A stretch of 37,476 bases of DNA from Clostridiales bacterium (GCA_019421385.1 JAHZFK010000026.1:1-37476), one strand, 5' to 3'; positions 1 to 8,836 are shown, counted from the stretch's first letter. Made by a program: numbers and translations. Notes: generated from the sequence alone by a model not told the origin.

Positions 1-2
1 CC

Positions 3-110
3 TCGGCAGTTCAGAACCTGGTTCTCGGCCTGGTTATCATCGGCGCCGTTCTGCTTGACGTTACCCGCGAGCGCATGGAAGCTAAGGCTCGCCGTCTGGC
101 TACCAAGTAA
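3..110 (+). CDS. C-terminus of sugar ABC transporter permease (partial)
   Basis: Only the last 35 codons are in the window; the gene enters from the left edge and stops with TAA. The visible end holds a hydrophobic helix (NLVLGLVIIGAVLLDV) followed by a short basic tail (RERMEAKARR). This is how ribose/galactoside-type (RbsC/MglC, BPD_transp_2) permeases normally end. By family such a protein forms the membrane channel of an ABC importer for a monosaccharide or inositol. A strong terminator follows at once, so it is probably the last gene of its transporter operon. The call rests on a short tail, so another membrane protein is possible. Confidence 0.55.
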   Translation, partial: SAVQNLVLGLVIIGAVLLDVTRERMEAKARRLATK

Positions 111-131
111 TCACTCATTCTCAATACACCG

Positions 132-160
132 AAAAGGCTACCGCTTTGCGGTAGCCTTTT
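132..160 (+). terminator. Rho-independent terminator after the ABC permease
   Basis: Perfect 13-bp stem, arms 132-144 and 148-160, with a TTT loop and a T-run running to 162. It lies 21 bases after the stop codon. Confidence 0.9.
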
Positions 161-207
161 TTCTGCCCTTCTGCTGACCTAATACCTGCCACTATCTCCA
201 CCTTTTG

Positions 208-222
208 GTACGAATTGCGTAC
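208..222. promoter_or_regulatory. Inverted repeat, possible operator
   Basis: GTACG-AATTG-CGTAC is a perfect 5-5-5 inverted repeat in the 195-base gap before the oxidoreductase gene. I found no convincing promoter with standard spacing here. A second short repeat (CTTCGG 276-281 / CCGAAG 299-304) could form a hairpin in the leader. The regulatory role is a guess from position. Confidence 0.25.
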
Positions 223-357
223 TTTTCTCTTGAATGATTGCCATAACTATGCGAAAATAGAATCATAGCACACGGCTTCGGTTTAAATTTTTCTGTGTCC
301 GAAGATACAGCCACATAAGCCGCTTGTTTTCAACCTGCAACAAAGGAGAGATGCAAT

Positions 358-1362
358 ATGTTGAATATTGGTGTCATCGGCTGCGGCGCCATTGGCCGCG
401 ATCATATCCGCCGCCTGCACGATCTGGTTCCCGGCTGTCAGGTCGTTGCCTGTGCCGATTATCTGGAAGAGGCTGCTCGTAAAACCGCAGCACAATACGA
501 AGACCTGCGCGCTTATGCAACGGGAGAAGAACTGATTGCCGCGCCCGAAGTACATGCTGTCCTGATCGCTTCCTCTGATCCGAGTCACGCTGGATATGTT
601 CTGGAATGTCTCAAGCATGGCAAATATGTATTCTGTGAAAAACCGCTTGCACAAAACGCAGCTGACTGCGAAAAAATCATCCAAGCCGAGCTGGCACATG
701 GCAAACGGCTGGTGCAGGTCGGTTTTATGCGCCGCTACGACCGCGGCTATGCCGAAATGAAACGGATCATTGCCTCCGGTGAGCTTGGCGCACCGCTGAT
801 GATCCATGCGTGCCACCGCAACGTGTCCCAGCCGGACGGCTTCCAGACCGAAATGGGCGTATCGAATGTTGCGATTCATGAACTGGATATCTGCCGCTGG
901 CTGCTCTCCGATGAGTATGTAAACGGCCAAGTGCTCAAAGTACGGCAGTCCTCTTGCTCAACCAAGGGATATGACAACCCGCAGATCGTTTTGTTGGAGA
1001 CCCAGTCCGGCGCCCGCATCGACGTGGAGGTACAGGTTGCTGATGCTTACGGCTATGATATTCAGTGTCAGGTGGTCTGCGAAAAGGGTACTGTTAATCT
1101 CCCTGACCCATATGCCGTTGTCAAGCGTGCCAACGCGACCCGCTCCTTCCCCATCCTGACTGACTGGAAAGACCGTTTTATCGAAGCCTATGACATTGAG
1201 TTGACCGAATGGATCAAGGCGCTGGCGGCGGGCGGCCCGACCGGCCCGTCTGCTTGGGACGGCTACGCCGCTTGTGTTGCAGCCGACGCACTCAACCGTT
1301 CGCGCGGTACCGGTCAATTCCTCCCCATTGAAATGATGGATAAGCCCGACCTATACAAATAA
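358..1362 (+). CDS. iolG: Gfo/Idh/MocA family oxidoreductase, inositol 2-dehydrogenase-like
   Basis: A 334-aa NAD(P)-dependent sugar or cyclitol dehydrogenase. The N-terminal Rossmann domain shows GCGAIG at residues 8-13, and the family's EKP motif appears as CEKPLA with the catalytic lysine. The HELDICRW segment matches the conserved histidine/aspartate region of inositol dehydrogenases. In family members it oxidises myo-inositol or a related sugar at one hydroxyl in the cytoplasm. The ATG at 358 has an AAAGGAG site about 8 bases upstream. It follows a sugar ABC permease, which suggests uptake and oxidation of the same substrate, but a terminator separates them. The family fit is sure; the exact substrate is not. 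Confidence 0.75.
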   Translation: MLNIGVIGCGAIGRDHIRRLHDLVPGCQVVACADYLEEAARKTAAQYEDLRAYATGEELIAAPEVHAVLIASSDPSHAGYVLECLKHGKYVFCEKPLAQNAADCEKIIQAELAHGKRLVQVGFMRRYDRGYAEMKRIIASGELGAPLMIHACHRNVSQPDGFQTEMGVSNVAIHELDICRWLLSDEYVNGQVLKVRQSSCSTKGYDNPQIVLLETQSGARIDVEVQVADAYGYDIQCQVVCEKGTVNLPDPYAVVKRANATRSFPILTDWKDRFIEAYDIELTEWIKALAAGGPTGPSAWDGYAACVAADALNRSRGTGQFLPIEMMDKPDLYK

Positions 1363-1367
1363 TAAAG

Positions 1368-1397
1368 AGCAGCCCCGCGCCTAAGCGCGGGGCTGCT
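1368..1397 (+). terminator. GC-rich hairpin, terminator-like
   Basis: 13-bp perfect stem (1368-1380 / 1385-1397) with a CTAA loop, six bases after the stop codon. The following T-run is poor (GTGTGCTT), so termination may be partial or the hairpin may protect the 3' end. Confidence 0.6.
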
Positions 1398-1519
1398 GTG
1401 TGCTTAAAAAAGCAAACCAAAAATATTGCATCCTCCTATCTGCTTTCCTGCATTGGCACTCTCCCTTGTCATGTGACAAAAACAAGTGCATCATTTAACA
1501 AAATATTCATAAACGGCAC

Positions 1520-1548
1520 TTGACTTTGCTGCCGCAGGGTGGTAAATT
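1520..1548 (+). promoter_or_regulatory. Sigma-A type promoter of the hrcA-dnaK operon
   Basis: TTGACT at 1520-1525, a 17-base spacer, and TAAATT at 1543-1548. The expected start of transcription falls inside the CIRCE element, the arrangement usual for HrcA-repressed operons. Confidence 0.8.
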
Positions 1549-1552
1549 AAGT

Positions 1553-1579
1553 TTAGCACTCAGGAAGGATGAGTGCTAA
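1553..1579. promoter_or_regulatory. CIRCE operator (HrcA binding site)
   Basis: Exact match to the CIRCE consensus: TTAGCACTC, nine bases, GAGTGCTAA. HrcA binds it and represses the operon at normal temperature; GroEL assists HrcA folding in studied Firmicutes. It sits just downstream of the -10 box and ends 26 bases before the chosen hrcA start. It is the only CIRCE seen in the window. Confidence 0.97.
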
Positions 1580-1605
1580 ACCTGAAAAGAAAGGAGTCAG
1601 GTTCG

Positions 1606-2652
1606 GTGGAATTGTCCGAGCGAAAAAAGCAAATCCTAAAGGCAATCATCGGTGACTATATCCGCACTGCCGAGCCGGTTGGCTCCAAGGCATTGACCGA
1701 AGGGCATTCCCTCCCCTTTTCTTCCGCCACCATTCGCAACGAAATGAGCGAGCTGGAGGAAATGGGGTATCTGGAAAAACCGCATACCTCTGCCGGACGT
1801 ATTCCGTCGCCGCAAGGCTATCGTCTGTATGTAGATGAGCTGATGGAACTGCCGACGGACACCGGCGAGGACGAAGCGCCATTGCAAACCATGATGCAGA
1901 CCAAGGTGCGGGAGCTTGACCGCCTCATCCAAGAGGCCGGCAAACTGATCTCCAGCCTGACCAATTACGCATCTGTAGCCATCACTCCGGCGCTGACCCA
2001 AATTTCCATCCGGCAATTTGAGATCATCCCCGTGGACAAAATGAATTTTGTCATCGTAGTGGTTACGGATTCCGGCACGGTCAAAAATAAAATGGTGCGC
2101 ACAATGGCCGATGTTTCCAAGGATGAAACCGAGCTGCTCACCTATGTGCTCAACCAAACATTGACCGGTCTGCCGCTCAGCCATATCACTTCGGAGCGCT
2201 TCGACATTGTACGCCGTGCCGCTGGTCTTTCCGCCCTGCTGGCACCGGTTGCCGAATACATTGCAGAGCTGATTGAAGAGCTGAGCGACCAAAAAGTTTT
2301 TCTGGAGGGCACCAACAAACTACTGCGTTTTCCTGAGTATCGCGACCTGCACAAAGCGCAAGCTCTGCTCGATTACATGGAGGACGATCGGAAGCATTTG
2401 CTGCCGGCAACCCGCAAGATCGACGGTATCCAGTTCTTTATCGGACCGGAAAACGGGGCAAATCCCTTGCGTGAAACCTCTGCGATCTACGCAAAATATG
2501 ATATTGGCCATATCGGGCAAGGTGCGATCGGCATTGTTGGACCGACCCGCATGGATTACGCCAAGTTGTCCGCACAGCTCAGCCGCTTTGCCAAGGGACT
2601 GAATAGGCTGATTGCGGAAACCTTTTTGGATGAAAAAGACGGGAATTCCTGA
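1606..2652 (+). CDS. hrcA: Heat-inducible transcription repressor HrcA
   Basis: Represses the operon through CIRCE. The N-terminal winged helix opens with ELSERKKQILKAIIGDYI and contains SSATIRNEMSELEEMGYLEKPH, typical of HrcA; the C-terminal GAF-like domain ends near GPTRMDYAKL. I chose the GTG at 1606 (348 aa), which has AAGGAG nine bases upstream and gives the usual HrcA start. An in-frame GTG at 1573 lies inside the CIRCE and would add 11 unusual residues. First gene of hrcA-grpE-dnaK-dnaJ; grpE begins 30 bases after its stop. Confidence 0.95.
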   Translation: MELSERKKQILKAIIGDYIRTAEPVGSKALTEGHSLPFSSATIRNEMSELEEMGYLEKPHTSAGRIPSPQGYRLYVDELMELPTDTGEDEAPLQTMMQTKVRELDRLIQEAGKLISSLTNYASVAITPALTQISIRQFEIIPVDKMNFVIVVVTDSGTVKNKMVRTMADVSKDETELLTYVLNQTLTGLPLSHITSERFDIVRRAAGLSALLAPVAEYIAELIEELSDQKVFLEGTNKLLRFPEYRDLHKAQALLDYMEDDRKHLLPATRKIDGIQFFIGPENGANPLRETSAIYAKYDIGHIGQGAIGIVGPTRMDYAKLSAQLSRFAKGLNRLIAETFLDEKDGNS

Positions 2653-2682
2653 GTTCCCTGCAAATGGAGGCATCAAAACAAT

Positions 2683-3231
2683 ATGAGCAAAAAGAAACAG
2701 CCCGAAGCTGCCGAAGCCGAACAGACGGCGGCTGCGGAACAGGCAGCAGAAGCCGCTGCCGAAAACAACGCCAGCGAGGAACCGGCTGCACAGCCCGCTG
2801 AGGACTGGAAAGCAAAATTCGACGATCTCAACGACCGCTTTCTGCGCATGGCTGCGGAATATGACAATTTCCGCAAGCGCAGCCAGCGTGAACGCGAGCA
2901 ATCGTACAACGACGCCGTCAGCCACGCGGTAAAGGCGTTGCTGCCGACCTACGATAACCTTGAGCGAGCGATCAAGGCAGAAACTGCGGATGCAGAATAC
3001 AAGAAGGGCGTGGAACTGACCATGACCCAGTTGGTCGAAAGCCTCAAGAGCATCAATGTCACGATTATTGAATCCTCCGCAGGCACGACTTTCGACCCGA
3101 ACTTCCACAACGCAGTGATGCATGTGGAGGACGAAGCGTTTGGCGAAAACCAGATTGCCGAAGTGTTCCAGCAGGGATTCCAAATCGGCGACAAGGTTAT
3201 CCGCCATGCGATGGTCAAGGTGGCCAACTAA
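2683..3231 (+). CDS. grpE: Nucleotide exchange factor GrpE
   Basis: A 182-aa cofactor that releases ADP from DnaK. Residues 1-45 are a low-complexity tail rich in Ala and Glu, followed by a coiled coil (DLNDRFLRMAAEYDNFRKR) and the C-terminal beta domain with FDPNFHNAVMHVED and QGFQIGDKVIRHAMVKV, the GrpE signature. ATG at 2683 is preceded by TGGAGG. Lies between hrcA and dnaK in the standard order. Confidence 0.96.
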   Translation: MSKKKQPEAAEAEQTAAAEQAAEAAAENNASEEPAAQPAEDWKAKFDDLNDRFLRMAAEYDNFRKRSQREREQSYNDAVSHAVKALLPTYDNLERAIKAETADAEYKKGVELTMTQLVESLKSINVTIIESSAGTTFDPNFHNAVMHVEDEAFGENQIAEVFQQGFQIGDKVIRHAMVKVAN

Positions 3232-3276
3232 TCACATTGCAAAACACACAGTTATCATAAAGGAGTGCTATCAATT

Positions 3277-5121
3277 ATGGGCAAAATCATCGGTATCGAC
3301 TTAGGTACTACCAATTCCTGCGTATCCGTAATGGAGGGCGGCGAGGCCGTCGTTATCCCTAACGCGGAAGGCGCACGCACGACCCCGTCTGTTGTTGCGT
3401 TCTCCAAGGACGGCGAGCGTATGGTCGGTCAAGTTGCAAAGCGTCAGGCTGTTACCAATGCGGATCGCACGATTATTTCCATCAAGCGTCACATGGGCTC
3501 GGATTACCGCGTCAACATTGACGGCAAGCCCTATTCCCCGCAGGAAATTTCTGCAATGATCCTGCAGAAGCTGAAGGCGGATGCGGAAGCCTACCTCGGC
3601 CAGCCGGTAACGCAGGCGGTCATCACGGTTCCGGCTTACTTCTCCGACTCCCAGCGTCAGGCAACCAAGGATGCCGGCAAGATCGCGGGTCTGGAAGTGC
3701 TGCGTATCATCAACGAGCCGACCGCAGCTGCGCTGGCTTACGGCGTCGATAAGGAATCCGAGCAGAAGATCATGGTATACGACCTCGGCGGCGGCACGTT
3801 CGACGTTTCCATCCTCGACATCGGCGAGGGCGTTCTGGAGGTACTGTCCACCGCAGGTGACACCCACCTCGGCGGCGACGACTTCGACCAGCGCATCATC
3901 GACTGGATGGTCGCAGAGTTCAAGAAGTCCAATGGCATCGACCTGTCGAACGATAAGATGGCGATGCAGCGCCTGAAGGAAGCTGCTGAGAAGGCGAAGA
4001 TCGAACTGTCCGGTATGTCCCAGACCTCGATCAACCAGCCGTATATCACCGCAGATGCGACCGGCCCGAAGCATCTTGAGCTGACGCTGACCCGCGCAAA
4101 GTTCAATGAGCTGACCGCTGATCTGGTTGAGCGCACCATGGGTCCGGTTCGTCAGGCAATGAGCGACGCTGGCCTGTCCGCTTCCGACCTGTCCAAGGTT
4201 CTGCTGGTTGGTGGCTCGACCCGTATCCCGGCCGTTCAGGAAGCCGTTAAGGGCATTACTGGCAAGGAAGGCTTTAAGGGCATCAACCCGGATGAGTGCG
4301 TTGCAATCGGCGCATCCATTCAGGGCGGCGTACTTGGCGGCGAAGTCAAGGACGTACTGCTGCTCGACGTTACCCCGCTGTCCCTCGGCATTGAGACCCT
4401 CGGCGGCGTATGCACCAAGCTGATCGAGCGCAACACCACCATCCCGACCAAGAAGAGCCAGATCTTCTCCACCGCAGCTGACAACCAGCCGTCTGTTGAG
4501 ATTCATGTGCTGCAGGGCGAGCGTGAAATGGCAGCCGGCAACAAGACGCTTGGCCGCTTTACGCTCGACGGCATCGCTCCGGCTCCGCGCGGCGTACCGC
4601 AGATCGAGGTTACCTTTGATATCGACGCGAACGGCATCGTAAACGTATCGGCCAAGGATCTGGGCACCGGCAAGGAGCAGAAGATCACCATTACCGCATC
4701 GACCAACCTGTCTCAGGAGGAAATCGACAAGGCAATGCACGAGGCTGAGCAGTATGCCGAGCAGGATAAGAAGAACAAGGAAGCGGTTGAGATCCGCAAC
4801 AACGCTGAGCAGCTGGTATTCCAGTCCGAAAAGGCACTGACCGATCTGGGCGATAAGCTGTCCGCAGATGAAAAGAGCGGCGTACAGGCTGAGATCGACA
4901 AGGTCAAGGAAGCGCTCAAGGGCACGGATACCGAGATGATCAAGATGGCGACCGACAGCCTCTCCAAGAAGTTCAGCGATCTGGCCGGCAAGATCTATCA
5001 GCAGCAGGCACCGCAGGGCGACCCGAACATGGGCGGTCAGGCAGGCGCACAGAGCGGCCCGCAGGGCGATTTTGTCGACGCAGACTTCACCGAAGTCAAG
5101 GACGACGATCAGAACAAGTAA
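3277..5121 (+). CDS. dnaK: Chaperone DnaK (Hsp70)
   Basis: A 614-aa ATP-driven folding chaperone. The ATPase domain begins GKIIGIDLGTTNSCVSVMEG and carries the phosphate motif DLGGGTFDVSIL; the interdomain linker DVLLLDVTP lies near residue 360; the substrate-binding domain and a disordered tail rich in Gly/Gln ending EVKDDDQNK follow. Start ATG 3277 is set by AAAGGAG ten bases upstream; an in-frame GTG at 3265 overlaps that site and is rejected. Codon use is strongly biased, as expected of a highly expressed gene. A hairpin separates it from dnaJ. Confidence 0.98.
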   Translation: MGKIIGIDLGTTNSCVSVMEGGEAVVIPNAEGARTTPSVVAFSKDGERMVGQVAKRQAVTNADRTIISIKRHMGSDYRVNIDGKPYSPQEISAMILQKLKADAEAYLGQPVTQAVITVPAYFSDSQRQATKDAGKIAGLEVLRIINEPTAAALAYGVDKESEQKIMVYDLGGGTFDVSILDIGEGVLEVLSTAGDTHLGGDDFDQRIIDWMVAEFKKSNGIDLSNDKMAMQRLKEAAEKAKIELSGMSQTSINQPYITADATGPKHLELTLTRAKFNELTADLVERTMGPVRQAMSDAGLSASDLSKVLLVGGSTRIPAVQEAVKGITGKEGFKGINPDECVAIGASIQGGVLGGEVKDVLLLDVTPLSLGIETLGGVCTKLIERNTTIPTKKSQIFSTAADNQPSVEIHVLQGEREMAAGNKTLGRFTLDGIAPAPRGVPQIEVTFDIDANGIVNVSAKDLGTGKEQKITITASTNLSQEEIDKAMHEAEQYAEQDKKNKEAVEIRNNAEQLVFQSEKALTDLGDKLSADEKSGVQAEIDKVKEALKGTDTEMIKMATDSLSKKFSDLAGKIYQQQAPQGDPNMGGQAGAQSGPQGDFVDADFTEVKDDDQNK

Positions 5122-5137
5122 TTATCCATGCCGCGTG

Positions 5138-5162
5138 GGGCGGAACGGTTTCCGTTCCGCCC
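5138..5162 (+). other. Hairpin between dnaK and dnaJ
   Basis: 11-bp perfect stem (5138-5148 / 5152-5162) with a 3-base loop, 16 bases after the dnaK stop. No T-run follows, so it is more likely an mRNA stabiliser or processing point that lets dnaK exceed dnaJ than a true terminator. Confidence 0.6.
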
Positions 5163-5198
5163 TGCGCCATGCTATTTTCCATTATTTGAGGGATCACA

Positions 5199-6347
5199 AT
5201 GGCTGATAAAAGAGACTATTATGAGGTGCTTGGCGTACAGAAAAGCGCAAGCGAGGATGAGCTGAAAAAGGCTTATCGCCGCCTTGCCCGCAAATATCAC
5301 CCCGATCTGAATAAAGACAATCCGGAGGCTGCCGATAAATTCAAGGAAGTCAACGAGGCGTACGAAGTGCTGTCCGATGCAGATAAGCGCGCGAAATATG
5401 ACCAGTTTGGCTTTGCTGGTGTCGACCCGAGCTATGGCGGCGGCGCAGGTGCGGGCGGCTTCGGCGGCTTTGATATGGGCGATCTGGGCGACCTGTTCGG
5501 CTCCTTCTTCGGCGGCGGCTTTGGCGGTGGACGCAGTTCGCGCCGCAACGCCCCCCAGCGCGGCGAATCCATCCGGCAGAACATCATCCTCTCGTTTGAG
5601 GAAGCTGCATTTGGCTGCGAAAAGGAAATTTCCGTTAACCGTATCGAGTCGTGTGACGAATGCGGCGGCACGGGTGCAGCCAAGGGCACGAGCGCTGAGA
5701 CCTGTCCGAATTGCCGCGGTACCGGCACGGTAACGCAGACCCAGCGCACACCGCTGGGCATGTTCCAGACACAGGGCGCCTGCCCGAACTGCCGTGGTAC
5801 CGGCAAGATCATCAAAAAGCCGTGCAGCAAGTGTAATGGCGCAGGCCGTGTGCGCAAGACGCGCAAGTTCAAGGTCAATATCCCGGCTGGTATTGATGAA
5901 GGACAATCCATCCAGCAGCGTGGTCAGGGCAATGCTGGCGTCAACGGCGGCCCGGCTGGCGATCTGTTTGTGACGATCTCCATTCGTCCCCATCCGATCT
6001 TCACGCGCGAGGGACAGGACGTTTATGTTGATATCCCGATCTCGTTTACGCAGGCAGCGCTTGGCGACACTTTGCAAGTGCCGACCATCGACGGTCGTGT
6101 GGAGTACAAAGTACCGGAAGGCACACAGACCGGCACGGTATTCCGCATGAAGGGCAAGGGCATCCAGAATGTGAGCGGCCGTGGTCGTGGTGACCAGTAC
6201 GTCCGCGTAAGCATTGAAGTGCCGAAAAATCTGTCCGAAAAGCAGAAAAAGTTACTACGTGAGTTTGAGGAATCGTCTACCGATGATAACCAGAGCAAGC
6301 GCAAAGGCTTTTGGGATAAGGTAAAAGACGCACTCGATATCGACTGA
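5199..6347 (+). CDS. dnaJ: Chaperone DnaJ (Hsp40)
   Basis: A 382-aa DnaK co-chaperone that delivers clients and stimulates ATP hydrolysis. The J domain (residues 5-70) contains HPD at 34-36; a Gly/Phe-rich segment follows (about 77-120). Four CxxCxGxG zinc-binding repeats (CDECGGTG, CPNCRGTG twice, CSKCNGAG) lie roughly at 150-215, then the C-terminal substrate-binding domains. GAGGGAT precedes the ATG. Last gene of the heat-shock operon, closed by a terminator. Confidence 0.97.
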   Translation: MADKRDYYEVLGVQKSASEDELKKAYRRLARKYHPDLNKDNPEAADKFKEVNEAYEVLSDADKRAKYDQFGFAGVDPSYGGGAGAGGFGGFDMGDLGDLFGSFFGGGFGGGRSSRRNAPQRGESIRQNIILSFEEAAFGCEKEISVNRIESCDECGGTGAAKGTSAETCPNCRGTGTVTQTQRTPLGMFQTQGACPNCRGTGKIIKKPCSKCNGAGRVRKTRKFKVNIPAGIDEGQSIQQRGQGNAGVNGGPAGDLFVTISIRPHPIFTREGQDVYVDIPISFTQAALGDTLQVPTIDGRVEYKVPEGTQTGTVFRMKGKGIQNVSGRGRGDQYVRVSIEVPKNLSEKQKKLLREFEESSTDDNQSKRKGFWDKVKDALDID

Positions 6348-6364
6348 GCACCCCAAGATAAGAC

Positions 6365-6396
6365 AAAGGCTCGGAACCATTCGGTTCCGAGCCTTT
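6365..6396. terminator. Terminator between convergent dnaJ and the 6416 gene
   Basis: 14-bp perfect stem (6365-6378 / 6383-6396) with an ATTC loop. Its flanks are A-rich on the left and T-rich on the right, so it may serve both convergent genes. Confidence 0.8.
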
Positions 6397-6415
6397 GATT
6401 GTTTTCCTGTGTTTT

Positions 6416-7282
6416 TTACTCGTTATTGCCCCGATAATAGCGGATGAGCGCCTGTGTGCCCAGATCGCCCAATCCCTCAGCTTCCAGATCACCATACATC
6501 GTGCAGACGCGCTCCAGCACGGGCAGAGAGCCAAAGCCCTGTCCCTGCGCGATCTTCATATCCTTGATGAAGTGCTTGAGGAAGAATCCCGGTGCATAGT
6601 CCTCCCGCATCATCTTGGGCATCAGGTTTTCCATCTGCCACGAACCAGCTGCACCCTTGGAAATGCTGTCCAGCATCTTCTGGGTATCCAGCCCTGCCCG
6701 CTCGGCATAAGCCAGTGCCTCGCTGACGCCCGCAATCGTGCCCGCAATCGCAATCTGATTGGCCATCTTGGTATGCTGTCCCGCACCCGCAGGGCCTTCG
6801 TAAACGATCTGCTTGCCCATCGCCTCAAACAGCGGCAGACAGGCCTTAAAATCCTCCTCCTGCCCGCCGACCATGATAGACAGGGTGCCGTTTTTCGCGC
6901 CCGTATCGCCGCCTGAAACCGGCGCATCCAGCGTATGCAGACCGCTCGCTGTGCCTTCTTCGTAAATCCGAACGGACAGCTTGGGGTCGGTCGTTGTCAT
7001 GTCGATCAAGTATGTACCTGGCTGTGCAGCCGCAATAATGCCCTCCTGTCCGAAATAAACCTGCTCCACATCCTTCGGGTATCCTACCATCGTGATGACG
7101 GCATCTCTGCCCGATGCACACTGCGCCGCAGAATCGCACCATGTGACGTTGTTCTCTTTCAGAAAATCCTCCAGCTTGGATTTGGTGCGCGAGTAAATCG
7201 CCACCTCATAGCCCGCCTTGAGCAGATTTTTCACCATCGAGCGCCCCATCACGCCAACACCGATAAATCCGATTGATTTCAT
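6416..7282 (-). CDS. NAD(P)-dependent beta-hydroxyacid dehydrogenase (3-hydroxyisobutyrate dehydrogenase family)
   Basis: A 288-aa member of the 3-hydroxyisobutyrate / tartronate-semialdehyde reductase family. The Rossmann start IGFIGVGVMGRSM has GVGVMG at residues 8-13; DAPVSGGDTGA is the substrate-binding motif; the catalytic lysine lies in GAGQHTKMANQ. ATG at 7282 has GGGAGGA eight bases upstream; an upstream ATG overlaps that site. It starts 29 bases after citrate synthase and is probably co-transcribed with it. Substrate could be 2-hydroxy-3-oxopropionate, 3-hydroxyisobutyrate or succinic semialdehyde; the sequence does not decide. Confidence 0.85.
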   Translation of the reverse strand: MKSIGFIGVGVMGRSMVKNLLKAGYEVAIYSRTKSKLEDFLKENNVTWCDSAAQCASGRDAVITMVGYPKDVEQVYFGQEGIIAAAQPGTYLIDMTTTDPKLSVRIYEEGTASGLHTLDAPVSGGDTGAKNGTLSIMVGGQEEDFKACLPLFEAMGKQIVYEGPAGAGQHTKMANQIAIAGTIAGVSEALAYAERAGLDTQKMLDSISKGAAGSWQMENLMPKMMREDYAPGFFLKHFIKDMKIAQGQGFGSLPVLERVCTMYGDLEAEGLGDLGTQALIRYYRGNNE

Positions 7283-7311
7283 TTTTCTTCCTCCCATTTA
7301 TAGTTTTCTTA

Positions 7312-8679
7312 TTAACGATCTTTTAGCGACACATAGCCGGTTGCCGGCTGCACGCAGCGATAGGCCGGACGGATGATCTTGTCCGTATTGACCAGTTCCT
7401 CCAGCCGGTGTGCGCTCCAGCCTACAATACGGGCAATTGCGAACACCGGCGTATACAATTCAGGCGGCAAACCAAGCATGGAATACACAAAACCCGAATA
7501 GAAATCGACATTCGCCGAAACGCCCTTGTAAATATGACGCTCATGCGCAATCACCTCGGGAGCCAGCCGCGCAACCAGCGAATACAGCGCAAAATCCTCG
7601 TCCCTGCCCTTTTCATGCGCCAGCTGCCCAACGAAGGACTTGAACACCTCAGCACGGGGATCGGAGATCGAATAAACCGCGTGACCCAAGCCATAAATCA
7701 ATCCCTTGCGGTCGAACGCTTCCCGGCGCAGGAGACGGCTCAGATAATCCGCAACCGCTTCTTCGTCAGTCGTATCCGTGACGTTTTTCTTCAGATCCTC
7801 AAACATCTGCACAACCTTGTAGTTTGCGCCGCCGTGCTTCGGGCCTTTGAGCGAGCCCAGCGCCGCAGAAATGGCAGAATAGGTATCCGTTCCCGAGGAA
7901 GTGACCACATGCGTCGTGAACGAAGAGTTATTGCCGCCGCCATGCTCCATGTGCAGCACAAGCGCCAAATCTAAAACGCTTGCCTCCAGCGGAGTATACT
8001 GCATATCCGGCCGCAGCATACGCAGGAAATTGGATGCCGTAGATAGACTATCCGACGGATAGTGGATATACATGCTTTCGCCGCGCTCATAATAATTATA
8101 CGCATGATAGGAATAGACGGCAAGCATCGGGAACACCGAAATCAGCATCAGGCACTGCCGCAGCACATTAGGCAGCGTGATCTCATCTGCATTATTGTCA
8201 TAGGATGCCAGCGTCAGCACACTGCGGGAAAGGCTGTTCATCATATCATGCGTCGGCGCTTTCATAATGACGTCGCGCGTGAAATTCGTCGGCAAGGTGC
8301 GTCCCTGCGCAAGCAGGTTTTTAAAATCACTCAGCCGCTTTGCGTCCGGCAGTTCACCGAAGAGCAGCAGATATGTGACCTCCTCGTAGCCTTTGCGTCC
8401 ATCCCGTATGAAGCCTTGCACCAGATCGTTGATCTTGATACCACGGTAATACAGTTCACCATCACAGGGAATCAATTCCCCATTCTCCTCTTTTTTGGAG
8501 ATGATATCCGATATGTTGGTCAGCCCTGCAAGCACACCTTCGCCGTTCAGGTCGCGCAAACCGCGCTTGACATCATACTCTTTATACAGCGAAGCATCTA
8601 TCCGATCATGCCTTGCGCAAAGCGCAGCCAACCCTTCGATCCGCGGCGTGACCTGCAGAATATCGTGTTCAACCGTCAT
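7312..8679 (-). CDS. gltA: Citrate synthase
   Basis: A 455-aa enzyme joining acetyl-CoA and oxaloacetate to citrate, most likely feeding 2-oxoglutarate and glutamate synthesis in an anaerobe. Catalytic-site motifs are visible: HMEHGGGNNSSF and GSLKGPKHGGAN, and the C-terminal GLGHAVYSISDPRAEVF. It is longer than the usual 370-430 residues because of an N-terminal extension, which is common in clostridial forms. ATG 8679 is preceded by AAAGGGA. First gene of a two-gene unit with the dehydrogenase downstream. Confidence 0.93.
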   Translation of the reverse strand: MTVEHDILQVTPRIEGLAALCARHDRIDASLYKEYDVKRGLRDLNGEGVLAGLTNISDIISKKEENGELIPCDGELYYRGIKINDLVQGFIRDGRKGYEEVTYLLLFGELPDAKRLSDFKNLLAQGRTLPTNFTRDVIMKAPTHDMMNSLSRSVLTLASYDNNADEITLPNVLRQCLMLISVFPMLAVYSYHAYNYYERGESMYIHYPSDSLSTASNFLRMLRPDMQYTPLEASVLDLALVLHMEHGGGNNSSFTTHVVTSSGTDTYSAISAALGSLKGPKHGGANYKVVQMFEDLKKNVTDTTDEEAVADYLSRLLRREAFDRKGLIYGLGHAVYSISDPRAEVFKSFVGQLAHEKGRDEDFALYSLVARLAPEVIAHERHIYKGVSANVDFYSGFVYSMLGLPPELYTPVFAIARIVGWSAHRLEELVNTDKIIRPAYRCVQPATGYVSLKDR

Positions 8680-8698
8680 ATAGTATCCATCCCTTTCC

Positions 8699-8708
8699 AG
8701 TATATACT
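8699..8708. promoter_or_regulatory. Palindrome in the citrate synthase leader
   Basis: AGTATATACT is a perfect 10-bp palindrome between the promoter (-10 at 8722-8727) and the start codon at 8679. Its place just downstream of the transcription start suits a repressor site; the regulator is unknown. Confidence 0.35.
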
Positions 8709-8721
8709 ATCCCATGTATAT

Positions 8722-8750
8722 ATTGTATCGGGAAATACGCAAGGCTTCAA
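8722..8750 (-). promoter_or_regulatory. Promoter of citrate synthase
   Basis: On the minus strand: TTGAAG (8745-8750), 17-base spacer, TACAAT (8722-8727). It lies about 43 bases before the start codon. Confidence 0.65.
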
Positions 8751-8807
8751 CGTCAATTCGGTTACATACTGTGAATAATCTGTGAATTTTATTTGGTTGC
8801 TTATGCA

Positions 8808-8836
8808 AAAAGGGAAGGCGCTTTGCCTTCCCTTTT
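8808..8836 (-). terminator. Terminator of the flavoprotein gene
   Basis: 12-bp stem (8808-8819 / 8825-8836) with a 5-base loop, directly after the stop codon of the minus-strand gene at 8840; U-rich on the minus transcript. Confidence 0.85.

Noticed and set aside
1573..1605. Upstream GTG start for hrcA inside the CIRCE.
   Set aside because: No ribosome site before it; the transcript probably starts at or near it. GTG 1606 has AAGGAG at the right distance.
3301..4740. 479-codon frame antisense to dnaK.
   Set aside because: Same codon-bias effect in a highly expressed gene; no family resemblance in the translation.
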